Shown: positions 48,711 through 59,207 of the stretch, in pieces
Numbering within the stretch: position 1 is the first letter of the stretch
Layout: the number at the start of each line of letters is the position of its first letter
NCBI RefSeq assembly: GCF_030586465.1
Contig: NZ_JAUQYP010000001.1
Coordinates: 1,817,834 to 1,881,833 of the forward strand
DNA length: 64,000 nt
Origin: Actinotalea lenta
Lineage (GTDB): Bacteria > Actinomycetota > Actinomycetes > Actinomycetales > Cellulomonadaceae
Direction of reading: 5' to 3'
Notes under the pieces: generated by a model
What the model saw: the letters and a program-made list of their open reading frames with translations, nothing else
What the model was told of the DNA's origin: nothing
Databases searched by the model: none
Position numbers and translations under genes: made by a program

Positions 48711-48803
48711 CGATGACGGGCGGGGGCGAGGGGCGCGGCGAAGCGCCCCGAACGCCGGAGGCGACGATGCCTGCGGTGTCGGTGCGGCGGAGGGGAGTGC
48801 AGC

Positions 48804-49799
48804 GTGAAGAAGCTCATCAACGACCCGGCACGAGTGGTCGACGAGTCGCTCGAAGGATTCGGACAGGCGCACGCCGATCTGGTGGCCGTGCACACGGACC
48901 CGAACTTCGTGACCCGTGCCGGCGGGGCCAAGCCCGGCAAGGTGGGGCTGGTCAGCGGAGGCGGGAGTGGGCACGAGCCGCTGCACGCCGGGTTCGTCGG
49001 GCTGGGCATGCTCGACGCGGCGGTCCCCGGCGCGGTCTTCACCTCGCCGACGCCCGACGCGATCGCCCCTGCGACCACCGCGGCGGACGGCGGCGCCGGT
49101 GTCCTGCACATCGTGAAGAACTACACGGGTGACGTGCTGAACTTCGAGACCGCGGCCGAGCTCGCCGACGCCGAGGGCATCGAGGTCAAGGCCGTCGTGG
49201 TCAACGACGACGTCGCGGTAGAGGACTCGCTGTACACCGCCGGTCGGCGCGGCGTCGCGGGCACCGTGGCGGTGGAGAAGATCGCGGGTGCCTCGGCCGA
49301 GCGCGGCGACGACCTCGCCACGGTCGCCGCGATCGCGGAGAAGGTCAACAAGAACGTCCGTTCCATGGGCGTGGCCCTGACGGCCTGCACCGTCCCCCAC
49401 GCCGGCAAGCCGAGCTTCGACCTGGACGACACCGAGATCGAGATCGGCATCGGGATCCACGGAGAGCCCGGCCGGCGCCGCATCCCCGTGGCACCCGCGG
49501 ACGAGATCACCGAGATGCTCACCAACGCGGTCCTGGACGACCTGGGGCTGGGCAGCGGAGAGCAGGCTCTCCTGCTGGTCAACGGCATGGGTGGCACCCC
49601 GGCCTCCGAGCTGTACATCGTGTACCGCGCGGCCAGGAAGCTCATCGAGGCGCGGGGCGCCACGGTGTCCCGTTCTCTGGTCGGCAACTACGTCACGTCG
49701 CTCGAGATGCAGGGCTGCTCGGTCACCGTGCTGCGGCTGGACGACGAGCTGACCGCCCTGTGGGATGCCCCGGTGCACACTCCCGCACTGCGCTGGTGA
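48804..49799 (+). CDS. dhaK: PTS-dependent dihydroxyacetone kinase, substrate-binding subunit
   Basis: A 331-residue DhaK that binds dihydroxyacetone covalently through a histidine ([13 protein letters not shown]). GTG 48804 follows GGAGGGGAGTGCAGC. Other landmarks: [19 protein letters not shown] at the start, [17 protein letters not shown], and [12 protein letters not shown]. Paired with dhaL (ADP-binding) and dhaM (phosphoryl donor), it yields dihydroxyacetone phosphate. A very strong hairpin separates it from dhaL. Confidence 0.95.
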   Translation: MKKLINDPARVVDESLEGFGQAHADLVAVHTDPNFVTRAGGAKPGKVGLVSGGGSGHEPLHAGFVGLGMLDAAVPGAVFTSPTPDAIAPATTAADGGAGVLHIVKNYTGDVLNFETAAELADAEGIEVKAVVVNDDVAVEDSLYTAGRRGVAGTVAVEKIAGASAERGDDLATVAAIAEKVNKNVRSMGVALTACTVPHAGKPSFDLDDTEIEIGIGIHGEPGRRRIPVAPADEITEMLTNAVLDDLGLGSGEQALLLVNGMGGTPASELYIVYRAARKLIEARGATVSRSLVGNYVTSLEMQGCSVTVLRLDDELTALWDAPVHTPALRW

Positions 49800-49803
49800 A
49801 CGT

Positions 49804-49845
49804 CCGAGCGCGCCGGACGGCTCGTGTGCCGTCCGGCGCGCTCGG
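49804..49845 (+). terminator. Hairpin between dhaK and dhaL
   Basis: CGAGCGCGCCGGACGG (49805-49820) pairs perfectly with CCGTCCGGCGCGCTCG (49829-49844) across CTCGTGTG, and 49804/49845 add a further pair, giving 17 bp. It begins 5 bases after the dhaK stop. Placed inside the operon, it may attenuate dhaLM or stabilise dhaK mRNA. Confidence 0.7.
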
Positions 49846-49913
49846 GTCGACGTGGCAGGCTGCCCCCAGGACCCGGCGCGATGCCGGGTCGCCGCCCGGG
49901 ACGAAGGAGAAGC

Positions 49914-50552
49914 ATGGCTCTGGACGTGGCATGGGCCCAGACGTGGGTCCGCCGGACCGCCGAGGTGATCGCCGAGCACCGTGAGGAGCTCATCGAGCTG
50001 GACCGTCAGATCGGTGACGGTGACCACGGCGAGAACATGAACCGCGGGTTCACCGCCGTGGTGGGCAAGCTCGACGCGCTGGACGAGGCGCCGGCGCACG
50101 TCGCCGACGTGCTCAAGCTCGTCGCGACGACCCTGATGTCGACCGTCGGTGGAGCCGCTGGCCCGCTGTACGGCACGGCCTACCTGCGGGCCGCCAAGGT
50201 CACCGGCCTGGAGGAGCTGGACGCACCGGCCGTCGTCGCCATGATCGAGGCGGGGCTCGAGGGCATCGTGGCCCGCGGGAAGGCCACCACGGGCGAGAAG
50301 ACCATGGTGGATGCGTGGACCCCGGCGGGCAGCGCAGCCCAGGAGGCAGCGTCCGGTGGGGCGTCGCCTGCCGAGGTCCTCGCCGCCGCGGCCACCGCGG
50401 CCGAGGAGGGCGCCGTGGCGACGATCCCGATGGTCGCCACCAAGGGCCGGGCCAGCTATCTCGGTGAGCGCAGTGCCGGGCACCAGGACCCGGGGGCCAC
50501 GTCCACCGCGCTGATCCTGCGCGCCGCCGCCGACACGGCCGCGGCCGGATGA
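49914..50552 (+). CDS. dhaL: PTS-dependent dihydroxyacetone kinase, ADP-binding subunit
   Basis: A 212-residue DhaL. ATG 49914 follows GAAGGAGAAGC. The Mg-ADP-binding motif is IGDGDHGENMNRGF near residues 36-50, with GGAAGPLYGTAYLRAA and ATKGRASYLGERSAGHQDPG, the usual DhaL C-terminal lid. ADP stays bound as a coenzyme and is re-phosphorylated by DhaM. The stop overlaps dhaM (ATGA). Confidence 0.94.
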   Translation: MALDVAWAQTWVRRTAEVIAEHREELIELDRQIGDGDHGENMNRGFTAVVGKLDALDEAPAHVADVLKLVATTLMSTVGGAAGPLYGTAYLRAAKVTGLEELDAPAVVAMIEAGLEGIVARGKATTGEKTMVDAWTPAGSAAQEAASGGASPAEVLAAAATAAEEGAVATIPMVATKGRASYLGERSAGHQDPGATSTALILRAAADTAAAG

Positions 50553-51241
50553 GTCCGCGCGTCGCCCTGGTCCTGGTCTCGCACTCGGCTCAGGTCGCCG
50601 ACGGCACCGCGCAGATCGCGGGGCAGATGGCGCCCGACGTGCTGCTGCTGCCCGCCGGCGGGATCGACGGTGACATCGGTACCAGCGTCGACCTGGTGAT
50701 GGAGTCGGTCGAGCGGGGGCTGGCCGAGTGCGACGACGCCACGGGCGGCGTCGTCGTGCTCACCGACCTCGGGTCCGCCGTGCTGACCACCGACCTGGTG
50801 CTCGAGATGGTCGAGCCCGACCGTGTGCGCGTGCCGCAGGCGCCGTTCGTCGAGGGCGCGGTCTCGGCCGCCGTGGCGGCCCAGCAGGGTGGCGACCTCA
50901 CCGCCGTCGAGGCGGCGGCCCTCGAGGCGGGCAGTCAGTACGCAGCGGCGCGGCCTGCGCAGGACGCGGCAGCGTCCGCGGACGGGGCCGTGAACGCGAC
51001 CGTCACCCTGCGCAACCCGCTCGGTCTGCACGCCCGCACCGCGGCGCAGGTGGCCAGGGCGGTGGCCGACTCCGGGCTGACGATCACGGTGGACGGTGTC
51101 GACGGCTCCAGCGTGCTGGCGCTCATGGCCCTGGGGGCGACCGGGGGCCGCGAGCTGACGCTCAGCGCGTCCGGCGACGGTGCGGCTGCGGCGGTGGAGT
51201 CACTGGTCGCCCTCATCGACTCCGGCTTCGGCGAGGTGTGA
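50549..51241 (+). CDS. dhaM: PTS-dependent dihydroxyacetone kinase, phosphotransferase subunit (EIIA-HPr fusion)
   Basis: A 230-residue two-domain protein. Residues 1-135 form the mannose-type EIIA domain with the phospho-His12 in LVLVSHSAQVADG and GIDGDIGTSVDLV. Residues about 148-230 form an HPr domain with His161 in NPLGLHARTAAQVARAV. The EI-like third domain of E. coli DhaM is absent, so general EI must supply phosphate. ATG 50549 overlaps the dhaL stop. Confidence 0.93.
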   Translation: MSPRVALVLVSHSAQVADGTAQIAGQMAPDVLLLPAGGIDGDIGTSVDLVMESVERGLAECDDATGGVVVLTDLGSAVLTTDLVLEMVEPDRVRVPQAPFVEGAVSAAVAAQQGGDLTAVEAAALEAGSQYAAARPAQDAAASADGAVNATVTLRNPLGLHARTAAQVARAVADSGLTITVDGVDGSSVLALMALGATGGRELTLSASGDGAAAAVESLVALIDSGFGEV

Positions 51242-51266
51242 GCCGGCCGCGGGTACCCTGACCGGC

Positions 51267-51635
51267 GTGCCGCGCCCACCCCGCCCTCGCTCCGCCCGGC
51301 GGCAGTTCTGTGCCACGATCCTCGGCCTCGAGGTGTTCGTGGTGCTGTTCGCCGCGCTGGTGGTCTTCGGCCTGGACCTGGTGGGCCCGCGGTCGTTGGC
51401 CCTCGGCGGTGGCGCGCTCGCCCTGTCGCTCGCCGTGGCGGCCGGCCTGCAGGGCCGGCCCGGGGGGATCGTCGTCGGCTCGGCGCTCCAGGTGCCGCTG
51501 CTGGCCGCCGGGATCTGGCTGAGCATGCCGATGCTCGTCGTCGTGGCGGTGCTCTTCGCGGCGCTGTGGGTCACCGCGGTGCGGCTGGGCGGTCGGATCG
51601 ACCGGGAGCGCGCGGCACGGGCCGCCGCGGGCTGA
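51267..51635 (+). CDS. DUF4233 membrane protein
   Basis: A 122-residue protein with three to four hydrophobic segments (about 13-35, 40-60 and 68-105) and a charged C-terminus. It belongs to the short DUF4233 family that usually sits between folC and ndk in actinobacteria. GTG 51267 lies 7 bases after TACCCT (51254-51259), so the transcript is probably leaderless and the gene does not depend on the dha operon. Function is unknown. Confidence 0.8.
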   Translation: MPRPPRPRSARRQFCATILGLEVFVVLFAALVVFGLDLVGPRSLALGGGALALSLAVAAGLQGRPGGIVVGSALQVPLLAAGIWLSMPMLVVVAVLFAALWVTAVRLGGRIDRERAARAAAG

Positions 51636-51655
51636 GCCCCGCTAGGCTTCCGGCC

Positions 51656-52078
51656 ATGCCTGAGGCCCGCACTCTCGTCCTGGTCAAGCCCGACGCCGTT
51701 CGCCGTGGTCTGGTGGGGGAGGTGCTGCGCCGCATCGAGGCCAAGGGGTACACCCTGGTCGCGGCCGAGCTGCGCACCGCGGACCCCGCTCTGCTGGAGG
51801 AGCACTACGCCGAGCACGCCGGCAAGCCGTTCTTCGAGCCGCTGGTGACCTTCATGTCCTCGGGGCCCGTGCTGGCAGCCGTGGTCGCCGGCGAGCGGGT
51901 GGTGGAGGGATTCCGGTCCCTGGCGGGGGCGACCGATCCCACGTCGGCGGCGCCTGGGACGATCCGTGGTGACCTCGGGCGCGACTGGGGTCGCCCGGTC
52001 ACCGAGAACCTCGTGCACGGATCGGACTCGGACGAGTCCGCCGCGCGCGAGATCTCGCTGTGGTTCCCCGGCCTGTGA
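51656..52078 (+). CDS. ndk: Nucleoside diphosphate kinase
   Basis: A 140-residue housekeeping kinase that balances NTP and dNTP pools. ATG 51656 has TAGGCT ending 7 bases upstream and no Shine-Dalgarno, a leaderless signature. The active-site His121 is in [32 protein letters not shown] opens the chain and [11 protein letters not shown] marks the Kpn-loop region. Length is normal. Confidence 0.97.
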   Translation: MPEARTLVLVKPDAVRRGLVGEVLRRIEAKGYTLVAAELRTADPALLEEHYAEHAGKPFFEPLVTFMSSGPVLAAVVAGERVVEGFRSLAGATDPTSAAPGTIRGDLGRDWGRPVTENLVHGSDSDESAAREISLWFPGL

Positions 52079-52099
52079 CCTGCTCCTAGGCTTCGCCCC

Positions 52100-55000
52100 G
52101 TGCACCTGAAGACGCTGACCCTGCGGGGCTTCAAGTCGTTCGCCTCGGCGACGACGTTGGGCTTCGAGCCGGGGATCACCTGCGTCGTCGGCCCCAACGG
52201 GTCGGGCAAGTCCAACGTCGTCGACGCTCTCGCCTGGGTGATGGGCGAGCAGGGCGCGAAGTCGCTGCGTGGCGGCTCCATGGAGGACGTCATCTTCGCG
52301 GGCACCTCGGGCCGGCCCCCGTTGGGGCGTGCCGAGGTGTCGTTGACCATCGACAACGCCGACGGCGCGTTGCCCATCGACTACGCCGAGGTGACGATCT
52401 CCAGGACGCTGTTCCGCAACGGCGGCTCGGAGTATGCGATCAACGGCTCCTCGTGCCGGTTGCTGGACATCCAGGAGCTGCTGTCGGACACCGGCATGGG
52501 CCGCGAGATGCATGTCATCGTCGGCCAGGGCCAGCTGGACGCGGTGCTGCGCGCCACGCCGGACGACCGCCGCGGCTTCATCGAGGAGGCGGCGGGGGTC
52601 CTCAAGCACCGGCGCCGCAAGGAGAAGGCGGTGCGCAAGCTCGAGGCGATGCAGGCCAACCTCACCCGGTTGACCGACCTGACCTCGGAGATCCGCCGCC
52701 AGCTCGGGCCCCTGGGGCGCCAGGCGGAGATCGCTCGCAAGGCGGCGACCATCCAGTCCGACGTGCGTGACGCGCGGGCCCGGCTGCTCGCCGACGACCT
52801 GGCGCAGCTCACGGCGGCCCTCGAGCAGGAGATCGCGGACGAGACCGCGGTGCGCGAGCGCCGCGAGCAGGTCGAGACGGAGCTGGCGCAGGCCAGGGCT
52901 GCTCTCGCGGACCTCGAGGCCGCGGCGGCAGCCGCTGCCCCTGAGCTGTCCGCGGCGAACGACGTGTACTACCGGATGTCCGCTGTGCGTGAGCGGCTGC
53001 GCGGCCTGGCCACCCTGGCCGACGAGCGCACCCGGCTCCTGGCCGCGTCGCAGACCGACGCCCCCTCGGGTACGGACCCGGACGACCTGGACGCCCAGGC
53101 GGCCAGGGCCCGCGCGGCCGAGGGCGAGCTGGCCGGTGAGGTCGACCTGGCCAAGGCGGCGCTGGAGGAGGCGGTGGCTCGTCGCAGCGAGCTCGAGGGT
53201 GCGGCGGCCGGGGCCGAGCGCCGGGTCGCCGAGCTGCAGCGCGCTGCCGCCGACCGTCGCGAGGGCCTGGCACGGCTCGCCGGCCAGGTCGCGGCTCGCC
53301 GGACCCGGCTGGAGGCGACCGAGGCAGAGATCGGCCGGCTCCAGGAGACGGTGGCCGAGGCCGAACGCCGCGGGCACGCCGCGGGTGTCGAGTTCAGTGC
53401 GCTGGAGTCCACGGTCGCGGGGGCGGAGCAGGGCGAGGAGGGCCTGGACGCCGAGCACGAGGAGGCCGTCGCCGCGCTCGAGGACGCGACCGCCGCCGTC
53501 GCCGAGCTCGAGCGCACCGAGCAGACCGCCGAGCGGGATCGGGCCACCTGGCACGCCCGGGTCGAGGCGCTGGAGCTCAGCCTGCAGCGCAAGGACGGCG
53601 CTGGGGCGCTGCTCGCCACGGACACGCTGTCCGGGGTGCTGGGCTCGGTGGCCGCGCTGCTGGGCGTGGAGCCCGGCTACGAGGACGCGATCACCGCGGC
53701 GCTCGGGCCCCTGGCGGACGCGGTGGCGGTCGAGTCGGTGGACACCGCGGTCGATGCGCTGCGGCACCTGCGCGCTGAGGACGCCGGGCGCGCGACGCTC
53801 CTGGTGGGCGGTGCCCGACCCGGGCCGGCCGACGCGTCGGTCGACCTGCCCCAGGGCGCGGTCAGGGCCCTGGACCTGGTGCGCCCCGCCTCCGCGCTCG
53901 GAACCTCCGTCGCAGCGACGCTCGCCGGCGTGGTCGTGGTCGAGGACCTGGCGCGGGCCCGCGCGCTCGTCGCGGCGCGCCCCGAGCTGGTAGCGGTCAC
54001 CCGGGCGGGGGACCTGCTGGGTGCCGGCCGCGCCTGGGGCGGCTCCAGTGGCGGCCCCGGCAGCCTCGAGCTCCAGGCCGCGCTGGACGACGCCCGGACG
54101 AAGGTCGACGAGGCGGCCGCGACCGGGGAGCGCACCCGGTTCGCGCTGGTCGCCGCGCGCCGCGCGCAGGAGGAGGCGCAGGCCCGGCACGACGCGACGC
54201 TCGAGAGGCTGCACGAGTCCGATGCGGCGCTGGCTGCGGTCGCCGAGCAGCTGGGTCACCTCGGCTCCGTGGCCCGTGCCGCGCGTGCCGAGGCGGAACG
54301 GGCGGCCACCGCCCTCGCGGCGGCCCACGAGCGGCTCGCGTCGGACCAGGCCGAGCTGACCGAGCTGGCCGACCGGCTGCAGCGCGCCGAGGCCGACCCG
54401 GCCGAGTCGGAGGCGGACCTGGTCGAGGCGGTCACGGTCCGTGATGCGGCGGCCGCCGAGGCGTCCTCCGCCCGGTCCCGCGAGACCGAGGCGCGGCTGA
54501 CCCTGCGCACGGGCGAGGAGCGCATGCGCGCCGTCGCCGGGCGGGCCGAGTCGCTGGAACGTGCGGCGGCCGCGGAGCGCCAGGCCCGGGAGGTCGCGCA
54601 GCGCCGCGCCGAGCAGCGCGCCGTGCAGGCACACCGCGCCCGGCAGGTCGCGGCCTCGGCCCGCCACGTGCTGACCCTGGTGGAGGCGTCGCTCACGGAG
54701 GCGGACGACGCCCGGCACGCGGCGGAGACCGCACGCGCGGAGCGGGACGCGGCGCTGGTCGCGCGCCGGGGGGACGCCGACCGGTGGAGCGGCGAGCTCG
54801 CCCGCCTCACCGACGCTGCCCACCGTGACGAGGTCGCCCGGGCGCAGCAGGTGCTCCGCATCGAGCAGCTCCAGGCCCGCGCCGTCGAGGAGCTCGGGCT
54901 CGAGCCGGAGGCGCTCGTCGAAGAGTACGGCCCGCACCGGCCCGTACCGGTGCCCGTCGAGGACGACGACGAGCCGACCGCCGTGCCGTACGTCCGTGCG

Positions 55001-55648
55001 GAGCAGGAGAAGCGGCTGCGTCGGGCCGAGCGTGCGCTGGCCCAGCTCGGCCGGGTCAACCCGCTCGCGCTCGAGGAGTACTCCGCGCTCGAGGAGCGCC
55101 ACTCCTTCCTGACCGGGCAGCTCGCCGACCTGACCAAGTCCAGGACCGACCTGCTCCAGATCGTCAAGGACATCGACGAGAAGGTCGAGCAGGTGTTCGC
55201 CGAGGCTTTCGCCGACACCGCCGTGCAGTTCGAACGAGTCTTCGCCCGGCTGTTCCCCGGCGGTGAGGGTCGGCTGGTGCTCACCGACTCCGCCGACCTG
55301 CTGACCTCCGGCGTCGAGGTCGAGGCACGTCCGGCCGGGAAGAAGGTGAAGCGGCTGTCCCTGCTGTCCGGCGGGGAGCGCTCGCTGACCGCCGTGGCGC
55401 TGCTCGTGGCGATCTTCAAGGCCCGGCCCAGCCCGTTCTACGTCATGGACGAGGTCGAGGCAGCGCTGGACGACACGAACCTGGGCCGGTTGCTGGAGAT
55501 CTTCACCGAGCTGCAGGAGGACTCCCAGCTCATCGTGGTCACGCACCAGAAGCGCACCATGGAGATCGCCGACGCCCTGTACGGCGTCACGATGCGCGGT
55601 GACGGCGTGACCACGGTCGTGAGCCAGCGGTTGCACGCCGAGGACTGA
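52100..55648 (+). CDS. smc: Chromosome segregation ATPase SMC
   Basis: An 1182-residue condensin core subunit. GTG 52100 lies 7 bases after TAGGCT (52087-52092), again leaderless. The N-terminal head has Walker A GPNGSGKSNVVDALAWV at about residues 32-48. Two long Ala/Glu/Arg-rich coiled coils (about 170-500 and 660-1010) flank a hinge near 510-650 that contains LGSVAALLGVEPGYEDAI. The C-terminal head has the signature KRLSLLSGGERSLTAVALL and Walker B FYVMDEVEAALDD. It works with ScpA/ScpB encoded elsewhere. Confidence 0.97.
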   Translation: MHLKTLTLRGFKSFASATTLGFEPGITCVVGPNGSGKSNVVDALAWVMGEQGAKSLRGGSMEDVIFAGTSGRPPLGRAEVSLTIDNADGALPIDYAEVTISRTLFRNGGSEYAINGSSCRLLDIQELLSDTGMGREMHVIVGQGQLDAVLRATPDDRRGFIEEAAGVLKHRRRKEKAVRKLEAMQANLTRLTDLTSEIRRQLGPLGRQAEIARKAATIQSDVRDARARLLADDLAQLTAALEQEIADETAVRERREQVETELAQARAALADLEAAAAAAAPELSAANDVYYRMSAVRERLRGLATLADERTRLLAASQTDAPSGTDPDDLDAQAARARAAEGELAGEVDLAKAALEEAVARRSELEGAAAGAERRVAELQRAAADRREGLARLAGQVAARRTRLEATEAEIGRLQETVAEAERRGHAAGVEFSALESTVAGAEQGEEGLDAEHEEAVAALEDATAAVAELERTEQTAERDRATWHARVEALELSLQRKDGAGALLATDTLSGVLGSVAALLGVEPGYEDAITAALGPLADAVAVESVDTAVDALRHLRAEDAGRATLLVGGARPGPADASVDLPQGAVRALDLVRPASALGTSVAATLAGVVVVEDLARARALVAARPELVAVTRAGDLLGAGRAWGGSSGGPGSLELQAALDDARTKVDEAAATGERTRFALVAARRAQEEAQARHDATLERLHESDAALAAVAEQLGHLGSVARAARAEAERAATALAAAHERLASDQAELTELADRLQRAEADPAESEADLVEAVTVRDAAAAEASSARSRETEARLTLRTGEERMRAVAGRAESLERAAAAERQAREVAQRRAEQRAVQAHRARQVAASARHVLTLVEASLTEADDARHAAETARAERDAALVARRGDADRWSGELARLTDAAHRDEVARAQQVLRIEQLQARAVEELGLEPEALVEEYGPHRPVPVPVEDDDEPTAVPYVRAEQEKRLRRAERALAQLGRVNPLALEEYSALEERHSFLTGQLADLTKSRTDLLQIVKDIDEKVEQVFAEAFADTAVQFERVFARLFPGGEGRLVLTDSADLLTSGVEVEARPAGKKVKRLSLLSGGERSLTAVALLVAIFKARPSPFYVMDEVEAALDDTNLGRLLEIFTELQEDSQLIVVTHQKRTMEIADALYGVTMRGDGVTTVVSQRLHAED

Positions 55649-55745
55649 CGCGGCCGCGACCGGCGTGTGGAGGTTTGGTGGCGATCAGGGGTGGAGGCTG
55701 GTTAGCCCGTCCGGGTGACGCGGCGCGCACGCCGATACTCGCCGT

Positions 55746-56054
55746 ATGGGACCTGTGCTGACCGCCCTCGTGCTCGCCGTCGTCGCTGCCGCCGTGGTGC
55801 TCGTCGTCGCGTCCCGGGCGGCCTCGGACGAGACGGGAGAGTCCTTCGTGTCAGCGCTGCGCGCCGGCCTGCACCACGAGGACGGGGTCGCCAGGGTCGG
55901 GGTGTTCGCCGCCGCCCGGCGTGAGCTCGCCGAGTCCGCCGACGCCGACGGCAGCGGGCTCGAGGACCTGTTCCGCTCGGCGAGCACCGAGCACCCGGCC
56001 TACGTCGCCCCGACGGACCTGATCGCCCGGGTCCGGCCGCGCGCGCACGGCTGA
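55746..56054 (+). CDS. Small membrane-anchored protein of unknown function
   Basis: A 102-residue protein with one N-terminal helix (about 4-24) and a soluble acidic tail. ATG 55746 has GATACT 6 bases upstream and no Shine-Dalgarno, fitting a leaderless start. The tail has a predicted helix FVSALRAGLHHEDGVARVGV and no known motif. It sits between smc and ftsY in the same direction. Confidence 0.55.
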   Translation: MGPVLTALVLAVVAAAVVLVVASRAASDETGESFVSALRAGLHHEDGVARVGVFAAARRELAESADADGSGLEDLFRSASTEHPAYVAPTDLIARVRPRAHG

Positions 56055-56065
56055 CGTCGCGCTCC

Positions 56066-56085
56066 GGGCCGCGGTGCGCACCGCG
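56066..56085 (+). repeat. Perfect 20-bp palindrome upstream of ftsY
   Basis: GCCGCGGTGCGCACCGCGGC is exactly self-complementary. It lies 11 bases after the preceding stop codon and 27 bases before the ftsY start. It may be part of a terminator (as RNA the centre must open into a loop) or a protein-binding site. Confidence 0.5.
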
Positions 56086-56111
56086 GCGGGCCCGACTGGC
56101 AGACTGCTCGG

Positions 56112-57248
56112 GTGAACGAGCTCCAGGACATCCTGTTCATCGGGCTGCCCACCCTTGCGTTGGTCGCCGCGGGCGTGGGCGTCGCCGTGCGCTCCCGGCG
56201 CCGGGCCGCTCCGTCCGACACCACCCCTGGTGCCCAGACCTCCACGCCGCAGGCTCCGGCCACGGCCGAGCCCCCGGCCAGCGCGGCTCCCGAGGCGCCG
56301 GCGCCCGCGGCCGGGCGGATGGTGCGGCTGCGCGAACGGCTCGCCCGGTCCGGTTCACCCCTCGGCGCCAGGCTCCTGGCGGTGCTGTCCCGCGACCACC
56401 TCACGGAGGCGGACTGGGAGGAGATCGAGGAGACCCTGCTCGTCGCCGACGTGGGTGCTGGGCCCAGTGCCGAGCTCGTCGACGCGCTGCGCGAGCGGGT
56501 CCGGGTGCTCGGTGTCCGCGAGCCCGGCGCGGTCCGCGAGCTGCTGCGCGAGCAGCTGCTGGCCCTGGTCGACCCGACGATGGACCGCAGCCTCGCCACC
56601 GAGCCGGTGATGCTCACCGGGGAGGGGCAGACCGGTGTCCAACCCGCCGTGCTGCTCGTGGTGGGCGTCAACGGGACCGGCAAGACCACGACCATCGGCA
56701 AGTTGGCCCGGCTGCTGGTCGCCGAGGGCCGCAGCGTGCTGCTGGGCGCCGCGGACACGTTCCGCGCGGCTGCCGCCGACCAGCTCGCGACCTGGGGTGG
56801 CCGCGTCGGCGTCCCGGTGGTGCGGTCCGACAAGGACGGCGCCGACCCCGCGTCGGTGGCCTTCGAGGCGCTGGCCGCCGGGCGCGAGCACGGGGTCGAC
56901 GTCGTGGTGGTCGACACGGCGGGCCGCCTGCAGAACAAGGCCGGGCTGATGGACGAGCTCGGCAAGATCGGCCGGGTGCTGTCGCGGCAGGCCCCGATCA
57001 GCGAGGTGCTGCTCGTCCTGGACGCGACCACCGGGCAGAACGGGCTCACCCAGGCCCGGGTGTTCGCGGAGGTCGCGGGCGTGACCGGGATCGTGCTCAC
57101 CAAGCTGGACGGGACCGCCAAGGGCGGGATCGTCGTGGCCGTGCAGCGCGAGTTGGGAGTGCCCGTCAAGCTGGTCGGGCTCGGCGAAGGCCCCGACGAC
57201 CTGGCCGAGTTCGACCCCGAGGCCTTCGTCGACGGGATCCTCGGCTAG
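56112..57248 (+). CDS. ftsY: Signal recognition particle receptor FtsY
   Basis: A 378-residue SRP GTPase. Unusually for the family an N-terminal helix (DILFIGLPTLALVAAGVGVA) precedes an Ala/Pro/Glu linker, the actinobacterial form. The NG domain has the P-loop VVGVNGTGKTTTIGKLA, the insertion-box region LLGAADTFRAAAADQLATWG, VVVDTAGRLQNKAGLM and TKLDGTAKGG. It docks Ffh-bound ribosomes on the membrane. GTG 56112 follows CAGACT by 6 bases. Confidence 0.95.
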   Translation: MNELQDILFIGLPTLALVAAGVGVAVRSRRRAAPSDTTPGAQTSTPQAPATAEPPASAAPEAPAPAAGRMVRLRERLARSGSPLGARLLAVLSRDHLTEADWEEIEETLLVADVGAGPSAELVDALRERVRVLGVREPGAVRELLREQLLALVDPTMDRSLATEPVMLTGEGQTGVQPAVLLVVGVNGTGKTTTIGKLARLLVAEGRSVLLGAADTFRAAAADQLATWGGRVGVPVVRSDKDGADPASVAFEALAAGREHGVDVVVVDTAGRLQNKAGLMDELGKIGRVLSRQAPISEVLLVLDATTGQNGLTQARVFAEVAGVTGIVLTKLDGTAKGGIVVAVQRELGVPVKLVGLGEGPDDLAEFDPEAFVDGILG

Positions 57249-57352
57249 GAGCCGCGTCCCGGGCGGCCGAGCGGCCAGCCGCCGGCTGGGGCGTGTCCCA
57301 GCCGGGCGTCGTGCACCGCGCGAAACCGGACGTTCACATCGGCGCAGCGCTC

Positions 57353-57390
57353 GTCACCACGTCGTAACGGTGCACGAGCCGAGCGGAAAC
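57353..57390 (+). promoter_or_regulatory. Candidate GlnR operator upstream of amt1
   Basis: GTCAC (57353), GTAAC (57364), CGAGC (57375) and GAAAC (57386) start exactly 11 bases apart, matching the phasing of the GlnR box GTnAC-n6-GAAAC-n6-GTnAC-n6-GAAAC. Sites 1 and 4 fit fully, site 2 in four of five bases and site 3 poorly. It lies 62 bases before the first amt start, where GlnR boxes of nitrogen-assimilation genes are expected. Confidence 0.55.
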
Positions 57391-57451
57391 CTGCTCCCGA
57401 GATCGTGGTCCCCTTCCAGCCGCCCGGCTGGCGAGGGGAGAGGCGAGCTCT

Positions 57452-59076
<1,625 letters not shown>

Positions 59077-59081
59077 GCACG

Positions 59082-59117
59082 GGTGGAGGTCCCGCGCGTG
59101 GACGCGGGACCTCCACC
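59082..59117 (+). terminator. Terminator between the two amt-glnK units
   Basis: GTGGAGGTCCCGCG pairs perfectly with CGCGGGACCTCCAC across a CGTGGA loop, with a further G:C pair outside (15 bp). It starts 5 bases after the glnK1 stop. TAGGGT at 59132-59137 downstream may be the -10 of the second unit. Confidence 0.8.
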
Positions 59118-59207
59118 TGACGCCGGGCCGGTAGGGTCCGCAGCCGGGTCGCCGGCCCTGCGCCGCCCGGCCCGTCCCCGACGGCGCGACAGGACAGGGC
59201 GGCACGG

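Noticed and set aside
51200-55636. Minus-strand open frame of 1478 codons opposite smc
   Set aside because: It mirrors the smc codon pattern, has an implausible His/Arg/Gly/Val composition and no domain. Long antisense frames are expected at this GC content. The same applies to 43859-46465 and 21291-24140 on the minus strand and 17326-19674 on the plus strand.
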